Positions 56,908-64,000 of a DNA stretch of 64,000 nt are shown in pieces; the stretch's first letter is position 1, and each line of letters opens with the position of its first letter. A program made the translations under genes and the position numbers. The notes under the pieces are model-generated. The model searched no databases. It was not told the DNA's origin and was given only the letters and a program-made list of their open reading frames with translations. Source of the stretch: Sphingomonas piscis (GTDB lineage Bacteria > Pseudomonadota > Alphaproteobacteria > Sphingomonadales > Sphingomonadaceae). The DNA lies in contig NZ_CP049869.1 in the NCBI RefSeq assembly GCF_011300455.1, positions 496,001 through 560,000 on the forward strand, read 5' to 3'.

Positions 56908-58347
56908 CTATTGCGCGGGCGGTGTCACCACTGGTGTTTCGGCGGGAGTGACGGTGCGGGTCGCAACCGCCGTGTGCTGCGGCTCGCCCGCCCAGTCGTT
57001 CCAATTGCCCGCGACGCGGCGATAGTTGCCGAGCGGGTCGTAGAGCGGTCCGCCGTCGAGGCCCAGATCGTCCGCCTCCGCCTGCCCCATGGCGTTCAGA
57101 AGCTGGAAGCCGGCGACGTAGGAGTCGCGCTTGGCGGTGACGAGCGCGACCTGCGAGTTCAGCAATTCCTGCTCGGCATTAAGGACGTCGAGCACGGTGC
57201 GGGTGCCGACGCTGCGTTCCGCGCGGGCACCTTCAAGCGCAAGCTCGTTGGCCTGGACGGCCACGGTGTTAGATTGAATCGCGCTTTGCGCGGCCTGGTA
57301 GGTCGCGAAGGCGGACTGGGTATTGGCGACCACCGCACGTTCGGTGCCGACCAACTGCTCCAGACGCTGGCCTTCGAACGCCTGAGCCTGGCGGATCCGC
57401 GCCGACGGCAGGCCCCCCTGGTAAAGCGGGATTCGGGTGCTGACACCGACGCTAGTCGCCGAGCCGGAGCGCGGCGTGCCGCCGGTGTCCCCTGAAACGG
57501 TGTTGACGTAATCGCCCGATGCGACTGCCGACACGGTCGGAAGGCGGCTGGCCTGCGCGACGCGGACGTCGCGGCCGGCTGCGGTCGCTTCACGCTGGAT
57601 GGCGATGAGGTCTGGATTGTTGGCGAGCGCAATCTGCACCGCTTGCTCCGGCGTTGCCGGGAGCGGCGGCAAGGGCGGCGGCGGCGCGAGCACGCCCGGC
57701 GCGCGACCGACGACGCGGCGATAATTTTCCTCGCTTCCGCGAAGACGACCCTGCGCGGTGGCGAGGTTCGAGTTGCCGAGCTGAAGGCGGGCCTCCGACT
57801 GGGCGACGTCCGTCCGGGTAAGATCGCCGATCTCAAACCGGTCGCGAGTCGCCTCGAGGTTGGTGGTGAGAACGCGAACGTTGTTCTGGTTGAGTTCGAC
57901 AATGGCGCGATCGCGGATCACGTCCATGTACGCAGCGACGGCTTCGGTGAAGGTGTCGCCTTCGACGGCGCGAAGGGTTGCGCGGCCGCCCTCGACGCGG
58001 ATCCGCGCCGCCTCAATGCTGTTGCGGACACTGCCGCCGTTGAACAACGGGTAGCTAAGGTCGACACCGCCCGACACATACGGGCCCTTGCCAAGGCGAC
58101 GAAGCGAGCCGCTCTGCGTCAGGTCCCGGTTGAGGCCGACCGTTGCATTGACCTGCGGACGACCGGCAGCGCGCGCAATGGCGACGTTGGCGTCGGTTGC
58201 GCGGAGGCTTTCACGTTGTGCAGTGATGGTCGGGTTGTTGGCGTAGGTGGACACCAGCGCCTCCCGAAGCGTGTCGGCCGACGCCGAACCCGCGGCAAGC
58301 GTGAGCAGAGAGGACCCGAGAGCGATCTTGCGAAACACGAGGCGCAC
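56908..58347 (-). CDS. TolC-family outer-membrane efflux protein
   Basis: 479 residues. Signal peptide (FRKIALGSSLLTLAAGSASA), then two TolC repeats each with long helices and outer-membrane strands: LREALVSTYANNPTITAQRESLRATDANVAIARAAGRPQVN and AVQIALANNPDLIAIQREATAAGRDVRVAQASRLPTVS. GTRTVLDVLNAEQELLNSQVALVTAKRDSYVAGFQLL is characteristic. Forms the trimeric outer-membrane channel of type I secretion or efflux systems. It follows pcm by 8 bases, the order also found in related genomes. Confidence 0.93.
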   Translation of the reverse strand: MRLVFRKIALGSSLLTLAAGSASADTLREALVSTYANNPTITAQRESLRATDANVAIARAAGRPQVNATVGLNRDLTQSGSLRRLGKGPYVSGGVDLSYPLFNGGSVRNSIEAARIRVEGGRATLRAVEGDTFTEAVAAYMDVIRDRAIVELNQNNVRVLTTNLEATRDRFEIGDLTRTDVAQSEARLQLGNSNLATAQGRLRGSEENYRRVVGRAPGVLAPPPPLPPLPATPEQAVQIALANNPDLIAIQREATAAGRDVRVAQASRLPTVSAVASGDYVNTVSGDTGGTPRSGSATSVGVSTRIPLYQGGLPSARIRQAQAFEGQRLEQLVGTERAVVANTQSAFATYQAAQSAIQSNTVAVQANELALEGARAERSVGTRTVLDVLNAEQELLNSQVALVTAKRDSYVAGFQLLNAMGQAEADDLGLDGGPLYDPLGNYRRVAGNWNDWAGEPQHTAVATRTVTPAETPVVTPPAQ

Positions 58348-58355
58348 CTTTCGCG

Positions 58356-59006
58356 CTAGAATGTGAACGAGTGGTGACGGCGGAAGCCGGGGAGAGCCGG
58401 AACACCCGCGTCATTGATCGAGAGATAGCCGAACGCCCCGCCCGCCTTGCGGCCGACGATGAGCCGAGTGACGCCGCGTTCGGAAAGCGCAGTCCCGAGC
58501 CGCCCGCCAGGAGCAAGCTGGTCGGTGATCGCGTCGGGAATGTAGTCCACCGCGCCATCGATCAGGATAACGTCGTAGGGCCCCGTGGCAGGATAACCAG
58601 CCTCCAGATCACCCTGCACGATCGCCACGCTTTCCGCCTGGCCGATGGCCAGAAGGTCCGCCTCTTGTTCGAGAGCAGTGACCTGCAGGCCAATGTCTGC
58701 AAGCAGCGCGGCCGCGTAGCCCGTGCCGGCGCCGACCACCAATGCCTTCTCACCCGCCTGGGGCGCAATCTGGGTCAGCAGCTGCCCGTGAACCGAACAG
58801 GCGCTCAGGAAGCGGCCGTGCCCGAGCGGCAATGCCCGGTCGATGTAGGCGATCGGCTGCACCTCCGCCGGAACAAAGCGCTCGCGCGGCACCCGTCCCA
58901 TCGCGGCAAGCACGCCGGCGTCGGTCACGCCTTGCGGCTTCAGCTGACTGTCGACCATTGCGCGGCGGGCAGCCGCATAGTCGGGAACGGGCGCGTGAAG
59001 AGTCAT
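58356..59006 (-). CDS. pcm: Protein-L-isoaspartate O-methyltransferase family protein
   Basis: 216 residues. SAM-binding ALVVGAGTGYAAALLADIG with preceding AMGRVPRERFVPAEVQPIAYIDRALPLGHGRFLS, as in isoaspartyl methyltransferases. It repairs damaged Asp/Asn in proteins, though the shorter alphaproteobacterial forms next to tolC may have another target. First gene of the pcm-tolC-popZ-peptidase run. Confidence 0.9.
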   Translation of the reverse strand: MTLHAPVPDYAAARRAMVDSQLKPQGVTDAGVLAAMGRVPRERFVPAEVQPIAYIDRALPLGHGRFLSACSVHGQLLTQIAPQAGEKALVVGAGTGYAAALLADIGLQVTALEQEADLLAIGQAESVAIVQGDLEAGYPATGPYDVILIDGAVDYIPDAITDQLAPGGRLGTALSERGVTRLIVGRKAGGAFGYLSINDAGVPALPGFRRHHSFTF

Positions 59007-59170
59007 TGCTGTTATATGCCGCTAATACACCTAGGTTGCAAGCAGGCTCTTATCGCCAGCGGCAGGCTTTTGCCAACCGCCGTTGGTCGAACGGACGCGC
59101 GGCGTCGACCGGGGGTCGGCAAGTTCACGCTTGACCCTGAGGGCCAAGCCGGGGAAAGGCGCTTCTTCTC

Positions 59171-59244
59171 GGCCCGATGGCGGAGTGGTTACGCAGAGGA
59201 CTGCAAATCCTTGCACGCCGGTTCGATTCCGGCTCGGGCCTCCA
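59171..59244 (+). tRNA. tRNA-Cys(GCA)
   Basis: 74 bases with encoded CCA. Acceptor stem GGCCCGA/TCGGGCC, anticodon loop CTGCAAA giving GCA, T-loop TTCGATT. Discriminator T (U73) is the usual identity base for Cys tRNA. Confidence 0.97.
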
Positions 59245-59675
59245 CCCACATTCAGAGTTATGAGTCTCCGGCGCAAGCCGGAGACGAATGGCGGACTTCC
59301 GCGGCTTTTATCCTGCCCTTCCTAACGCGGAGATTGCCTCGCGCACTTTGAAGGCCTCCGTTCTGCGTCCAAGTCTCCACGGCAAGATCCGCCCGTCAGG
59401 TTTGAAGCTTAACATAAGCCTCGCAAGCAGTTGTCGTTTCTAGCGCTGCTAATGACTCTGAGCAGACGCTCAGCTCCGAAGGTAGAGCAGCTGGAACCCG
59501 GCCATTGTTGAGCAAGGCCCAAGTCTGGAAAGACCCATACTCAGACGTTGAAGTTTTGATCGGCTTTGCCGGTGAGCGGACGTCCGTTCATCTTCCGGAC
59601 TTGGAGCAGCAAGTCACATGCACAGATCCTCCGCTCGTTGTCTCCCCGGCCGCTGTTGGCCTGAGGAGATGAAGC
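59245..59675. other. 430 bases without a supported gene
   Basis: No convincing ORF or structured element. It lies between tRNA-Cys and a broken recombinase, so it may be the remains of another integration event at tRNA-Cys; no repeat of the tRNA 3' end was found. Confidence 0.5.
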
Positions 59676-60309
59676 ATGGGACACGCAATTCACGATCCCG
59701 ATCAGGAAGACCGCCCCGCGTGGAACGTTGGCCGTAAGCTAGGTGCCAAGCGGCCGCTCCTGCCCAAGCAGGTTTGGGCCGTGCGCTTCTTTCTGGAGCA
59801 GGAGCATCGCCTCCGAGATCGCGCCCTCTTTGACCTTGCGATCGACAGCAAGCTTCGCGGGTGCGATCTCGTCAAAATCAAGATCGATGAACTGGTAAGC
59901 GGGGCTCGCATCCGTCAGCGGGCGATCATCATTCAACAGAAGACTGGCCGGCCAGTTCAGTTCGAGCTTTTGGAACCTGCTCGCACAAGCTTGCTCCAGT
60001 GGCTTGAGCGGCGTGGTGGCGCGCTGGATGAGTATGTCTTTCCAAGTCGGGCTGACCGGCTAATGCACATGAGCACTCGACAGTACGCCCGGCCTTGTTG
60101 ACGAGTGGGTGACCGCGATCGGTCTGCGTCGGGAGGACTACGGCACCCACTCGCTCCGGCGCACGAAGGCAGCTCTTATTTACAAGCAAACAGGCAATCT
60201 GCGTGCAGTGCAGATCTTGCTCGGTCACACCAAAATCGAGACCACTGTCCGCTACCTTGGTGTCGAAGTCGAAGACGCTCTCGCACTGGCAGAGGCAACC
60301 GAGATATGA
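59676..60309 (+). pseudogene. Short tyrosine recombinase with a frameshift
   Basis: The first frame (59676-60101) encodes KLGAKRPLLPKQVWAVRFFLEQEHRLRDRALFDLAIDSKLRGCDLVKIKIDELVSG...VFPSRADRLMHMSTRQYAR; the second (to 60309) continues LVDEWVTAIGLRREDYGTHSLRRTKAALIYKQTGNLRAVQILLGHTKIETTVRYLGVE. Together this is a roughly 210-residue integrase without an N-terminal domain, with active-site Arg (LRG), H-S-L-R-R, LLGHTKIETTVRYLG (His and Tyr). One extra base in the GGCC at about 60090 breaks the frame. Such short integrases recur in alphaproteobacteria. Confidence 0.85.
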
Positions 60310-60411
60310 ACATAGGGGTGGGCCGGTGCGCCAGCCCACCTTCTCCCCGCCTGGCTCGTCCGTAACTCTTCGATTGTTGCCGCTGCGGGCGGACTAGATC
60401 TGCTTAACCGC

Positions 60412-60445
60412 GGAACGTCTGCTTTGGGTGGAAAGCGGAACTTCC
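60412..60445 (-). repeat. Palindromic island-type repeat outside the island
   Basis: GAACGTCTGCTTTGGGTGGAAAGCGGAACTTCC is an inverted-orientation copy of the family found in the 21-45 kb cargo. The only copy seen outside it, beside the broken recombinase. Confidence 0.65.
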
Positions 60446-60487
60446 GGTTTTGCGCATATCAACGAAGCCTCAGTGCTCCGACAAAGC

Positions 60488-62635
60488 CTAAGGCTTGTCG
60501 AGCGCTTCAGAGACGAGGCTATTCGCTCGCGGCCACCCCCAGGCGCCCAGTAGAATTTCGAACAAGCGAGTGTTTGGAAAGTAGCCGCCTACCTTCTCAG
60601 CACCGGCTCCAGTAGCAAGAACGGGCACCTCCTCTGCTGTGTGACTGTCGTTGACAAGCACGTTCTTGAGGCGAGCGACCGGCGCCTTACTAGCAGCTGC
60701 TTTCCACGCGTCGTAGCCAGACAGAAGGGCTTCGCCGCGCTTTCCGCCGTCGACCTGAAAGCCGAACGAATGATCGGCAGTGAACAACAGCAGAGTATCA
60801 CGGAGATCCACTCGACGTTCCACCTCTGCGATTAGCTGATCGAAGCGGGCCACGTTCTGCAGGCCTTTGAAAGGGTCGTCAGTGTGCGCGTCCCACTCCA
60901 CCACTAGAAAGTAGCCCTGAGGAGATGTCTGCAGGATGTCTAACGCTCGCAAGGTGGCTGCGTGCACGTCCATGCTGTCGCCTACGACCACCGGGCGGCG
61001 CTGCTTGGCAGGGACTTCCTCCAGAGAAGAATATATCGGGCGATCATGCGCTTTGCCGAGCGACTCTAGCGTGGTGCCATGCGGAAGCTGATCGCTGATC
61101 TTCTGGCGGCCGGCGCCAAACAGCACATCCACCCCGTCGCCGAACCTAGGTGCAAGTGCCTGAGGAAAGATCTCGCCCCACTTCGAACGATCGTTTGCGT
61201 GAGCATAGGTGGCGGCTGGTGTTGCATCCGCGATCGACTGACTGCTGATGACCCCCGTCACCAAGCCTCGTTCCTCCGCATACTCGAGTAACGTTTTGCG
61301 AGGCGTACCATTCCGCTGGCCGCGAACGGCATCGGGACCTTGGCTGATCACCCCGTTTCGCGTCTTAGTACCAGTCATGATGGCCGACATGCCATTGGCG
61401 GAGTCAGACACAAATTCGTCAACAGGCGATGTCTCGCTAAGTCCAAGATTAGGCCACTGCTGAACATGAAGTTTGAGGGGTGCGCCATAAGCAAGCAGGC
61501 TGGCCCCATTCAGGACCGACACACCTCCAGCATCCGCAAGAAAGACAATAACGTTTTTCGCACGGGGCGGCTGAGTCGACTGCTGACGGGTAGTTGCCGG
61601 GCTCGAAAGCGTGGCGAGCACATCCCGCCAGCTTACTAGCTTGAAGTTCTGGCCTCGAGGCGCGTTCACTCCATCCTGCACGACCAGCAGCCCGAGCGGG
61701 TATGCGGGTCCGAAGTTGCCCGGATGAAAGGCGATGCCATCGGTTTCTTCCGTCGCGCCCAACGCCCCAGGTGCGACCTGAAAACGGCCCGCAGGCTTTA
61801 GGTCGGGCAGGCGGAACAAGGCGTAAGCATTGTCACCTTGGCTGGATGCGATCAGATAGCCGCCGCTGCGCCCTTCAGGAGCAAGCGCCAGACCTTCGAC
61901 ATCGGCAATCAGCTGCTGGTTGTCAGCCCGCGCAATAAGTTGCCCGGTTGTCGGCGCGGATGCTCGCGCGTCGAAGCGCCAAATGCCGACATCTTCCTCT
62001 CCGACGAACAGGGTGCGGGAACGGGGATCGACGACGCAGCCTTCGGGCTGGCTCGCGACTTTGAGGGTGCGGACGATCGTGCTTCGAGGGGCTCCATTGG
62101 CAAGATCGATCCGCATCTGGTGAATGCGGCCCTCCTTCAGGACGGAAAAGGCATGAACTTGGCCTGCCTCGCGCCAGAGGCAGATGCCGTAGCCTTCACC
62201 CATCCCGCCATCGACGAAGCCGAGCGCCGTCAGCTTGCCGGTGGCGCCATCCAGCCGGAACAGCCGCAGCTTGGCGGCGGCGGGGTCGTTGCGGTCGCTC
62301 GCGGCCACCAGGATACCCTGCCGCCCGAGATCCAGAAGGTCGACATTGTTGAGCCGTCCCGACGGGTTGAAGTCGCGCACCTTGCCGTCGAGCCCGTAAA
62401 CGTAGAGCCCCGCTTTCTTGTCGGTGCCCACGATCAAGCTGGCCGACGGATTGCGGCGGTTGCGCCAGATGGCGGGATCGTCCGCCGCATCGGCGTTGGC
62501 AGTTCCAACCGGCACTGTCTCGCCACGGGCCATGACGTTGAAGGTAGCAACTGGCGACGGCGGGGCTTGCGCCACAGCCGCCGCACAGCCGCTTGTCAGA
62601 AGCGCCGCAAGTCCAGCGGCTCCCCTGCCTTTCAT
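60488..62635 (-). CDS. Beta-propeller phytase fused to alkaline phosphatase, lipoprotein
   Basis: 715 residues. Signal peptide with lipobox (MKGRGAAGLAALLTSGCAA). Residues about 35-355 are a beta-propeller phytase: DDPAIWRNRRNPSASLIVGTDKKAGLYVYGL, GRLNNVDL, EGYGICLW, SQPEGCVVDPRSRTLFVGEEDVGIWRFDA, DVEGLALAPEG, SSQGDNAYALF, TDGIAFHPGNFGPAYPLGLLVVQDG, QNFKLVSW. Residues about 370-700 are alkaline phosphatase: KNVIVFLADAGG, nucleophile Ser in FVSDSANGMSAIMTGT, ADATPAATYAHANDR, VVEWDAHTDDP, LFTADHSFGFQV. A fused enzyme could take phytate to inositol and phosphate on the cell surface. Start overlaps the TonB receptor stop. Confidence 0.85.
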   Translation of the reverse strand: MKGRGAAGLAALLTSGCAAAVAQAPPSPVATFNVMARGETVPVGTANADAADDPAIWRNRRNPSASLIVGTDKKAGLYVYGLDGKVRDFNPSGRLNNVDLLDLGRQGILVAASDRNDPAAAKLRLFRLDGATGKLTALGFVDGGMGEGYGICLWREAGQVHAFSVLKEGRIHQMRIDLANGAPRSTIVRTLKVASQPEGCVVDPRSRTLFVGEEDVGIWRFDARASAPTTGQLIARADNQQLIADVEGLALAPEGRSGGYLIASSQGDNAYALFRLPDLKPAGRFQVAPGALGATEETDGIAFHPGNFGPAYPLGLLVVQDGVNAPRGQNFKLVSWRDVLATLSSPATTRQQSTQPPRAKNVIVFLADAGGVSVLNGASLLAYGAPLKLHVQQWPNLGLSETSPVDEFVSDSANGMSAIMTGTKTRNGVISQGPDAVRGQRNGTPRKTLLEYAEERGLVTGVISSQSIADATPAATYAHANDRSKWGEIFPQALAPRFGDGVDVLFGAGRQKISDQLPHGTTLESLGKAHDRPIYSSLEEVPAKQRRPVVVGDSMDVHAATLRALDILQTSPQGYFLVVEWDAHTDDPFKGLQNVARFDQLIAEVERRVDLRDTLLLFTADHSFGFQVDGGKRGEALLSGYDAWKAAASKAPVARLKNVLVNDSHTAEEVPVLATGAGAEKVGGYFPNTRLFEILLGAWGWPRANSLVSEALDKP

Positions 62636-64000
62636 CAAAAGTTCACCCGCACGCCGGCGGTGTAGCGGCGGCCAAACCGCTCCCACTCGATCGTATAATC
62701 CTCGCGATTGGGCGAGTTGATGCCGGTGGCGCGCAGAAGGCTGCCTGGATCGGAGAAGCGGCGGCCCGGTTTGTTCAGCAGGTTCGATCCGTCGACATAG
62801 ACTTCGACATTGCGGTTGATCGCGTAGCGCGCCGAGAAGTCCAGTTCGTCATCGTCGTACCAATACGTGTCACCGGCGGCGGCAAGATCGTCCGCGATGC
62901 CATCGAGCCACTTGCTGCGAAACTGATAGTTGAGGCGGAGCGAGAGGCCGTACTTCTCGTAATAGCTGCCGATATTGTAGACGAGGTCGGAGGTGCCGGG
63001 CAGCCGCACCTTGCGGTTCGGGATGGCACCGATCGCCGGTTTGGTGACCTTGCTGTCGTTGAAGGTCACATTTCCGCTGACACCGAAGCCGCCGAGCCAG
63101 GCTGGTACGCCCAGCGATTCGGTCCAAGGATCAAGCTGGAGCTGGGCCGCCACTTCCGCACCGAAGATGCGCCCGTCACCGCCGTTCGTAATGCCGCTGA
63201 ACACAAACCCGGAGCGATCGACTCCGTTGCTGTCCAGCGCGCTGGAGCCGAACGGCCGCCGCTGCGTGTAAAGCACGTCCTTGACCTTCTTGTAGAAAAC
63301 GCCGGCCATCAAATAACCCTGCGGACGCAGATACCATTCGACGTAGGCGTCCACGCCATAGGCGCGCTCCGGCTTCACGCCAGGGTTACCGCCGGAGATC
63401 GTCTCGTTGGTGTCGTTGACGACGACGTTGGGACGAAGCTGGTCATAATCGGCACGCGCGGCACCGCTGTTGAACGACAAGCGCAGCTTCTTGGTGTCGT
63501 CGAGATTGTAGTTGAAGTGCAGGCTTGGGAAGACCAGCGAGTTGTCGCTCTTGGCCGTCACTTGTCCGGTCACACCGGCGACAGTCGCCTCGGCGATCCC
63601 GCGGTTCTCCACCCGCTCGAAACGGGCGCCGCCGACTACGGAGCCCCATCCGTAGCGCAGGGTCGCCATCAGGTAAGCCGCATAGACACGTTCGCGCACG
63701 TCGTAGATGTTGCCAGTGGCGGGCAGGAAGGTGCCGACCTTCTTGGCGGCATCTGCCGCATCGCGCATGGCGTCTTGGTCAAAATAATGAAAGGTGTAGC
63801 CAAGCGGGATTTCACCGAGGAAATCGCGGTCGAGCGAGAAGTCGGTATAATTCGTCGAGATGCCGGCCGCGGCAAATTGGGCGGCGGTGTTCAGGACCAG
63901 CTGGTTCTCATCCACCGTCTTGGTGCGCTGATCGAACTGAAAGCCAGCCTTGATGGTCGCCTCTCCGCCCATCAGAGGCAGGTCTTTCGCGATCGAGGTC
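62635..64000 (-). CDS. TonB-dependent receptor, C-terminal part (5' end outside window)
   Basis: At least 455 residues of an outer-membrane beta-barrel: alternating strands such as YAAYLMATLRYGWGSVVGGARFE, LRLSFNSGAARADYDQLRPN, GVDAYVEWYLRPQGYLMAGVFYKKVKD, and a final aromatic-ending strand WERFGRRYTAGVRVNF. The plug domain and TonB box lie beyond the window. The frame is open at 64000. Its TGA shares a base with the ATG of the phytase-phosphatase gene, so receptor and enzyme are made together, which suggests uptake of phytate or its breakdown products. Confidence 0.9.
   Translation of the reverse strand, partial: TSIAKDLPLMGGEATIKAGFQFDQRTKTVDENQLVLNTAAQFAAAGISTNYTDFSLDRDFLGEIPLGYTFHYFDQDAMRDAADAAKKVGTFLPATGNIYDVRERVYAAYLMATLRYGWGSVVGGARFERVENRGIAEATVAGVTGQVTAKSDNSLVFPSLHFNYNLDDTKKLRLSFNSGAARADYDQLRPNVVVNDTNETISGGNPGVKPERAYGVDAYVEWYLRPQGYLMAGVFYKKVKDVLYTQRRPFGSSALDSNGVDRSGFVFSGITNGGDGRIFGAEVAAQLQLDPWTESLGVPAWLGGFGVSGNVTFNDSKVTKPAIGAIPNRKVRLPGTSDLVYNIGSYYEKYGLSLRLNYQFRSKWLDGIADDLAAAGDTYWYDDDELDFSARYAINRNVEVYVDGSNLLNKPGRRFSDPGSLLRATGINSPNREDYTIEWERFGRRYTAGVRVNF

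Noticed and set aside
59468..59497. D-arm-like sequence (CTCAG...GGTAGAGCAGCTGG) that could be a tRNA fragment
   Set aside because: No matching acceptor, anticodon or T arms around it; likely chance.

Overview
The window looks like a chromosomal segment of an alphaproteobacterium, most likely a member of the Sphingomonadales. This rests on a PopZ/DUF2497 gene, an arginine succinyltransferase (ast) cluster, DUF5985-type and DUF6766-type small membrane proteins, a TonB receptor coupled to a phytase, and high-GC coding with frequent GTGA/ATGA overlaps. Assignment to genus is not possible from the sequence alone.

Left flank (1-15,371): the end of purF, a short-chain dehydrogenase, a cyclopropane-fatty-acid synthase/photolyase/membrane hydrolase run, a two-subunit 2-oxoacid:ferredoxin oxidoreductase with a tiny membrane peptide coded between its subunits, rppH, a DUF2807 protein behind two BlaI/CopY-like operators, and an M20 hydrolase-astA-astB arginine catabolism operon followed by small conserved proteins.

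Integrated island (15,372-46,943): a 48-bp direct repeat marks both ends. The right copy is the 3' part of an intact tRNA-Arg(ACG) gene and the left copy is the displaced 3' fragment. The left end carries a tyrosine integrase and a phage/plasmid-like module (ribbon-helix-helix protein, AlpA-like protein, winged-helix protein, a replication-type protein with internal repeats, an EGGQA/HGG pair), but no capsid, terminase or portal gene. This module ends in a non-coding array of at least seven hairpins that differ in sequence yet share one architecture, an A/T-rich loop and a duplicated 3' arm (20,665-21,016). The rest is cargo: ArsR/SdpI-like pair, AraC regulator, S41 peptidase, NhaA and CPA1 antiporters, DUF5985 cluster, SLC13 permease, small lipoproteins and membrane proteins, carboxylesterase, SRPBCC/ArsR pair, MerR/TipA-like regulator, and a frameshifted acyltransferase operon. 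About twenty copies of a palindromic intergenic repeat are scattered through the cargo; I saw none in the flanks except one next to a second recombinase remnant at 60.4 kb. A 22-bp duplicated motif occurs near both island ends and once in the middle, which suggests arm-type integrase sites and possible accretion of two elements.

Right flank (46,975-64,000): lipoprotein, hemB, diacylglycerol-kinase-like protein, MATE transporter, valS, OsmC protein, S9 peptidase, popZ, a TolC-family gene, pcm, tRNA-Cys(GCA), a frameshifted tyrosine recombinase, a phytase-alkaline phosphatase fusion lipoprotein, and the C-terminal part of a TonB-dependent receptor that runs off the window.
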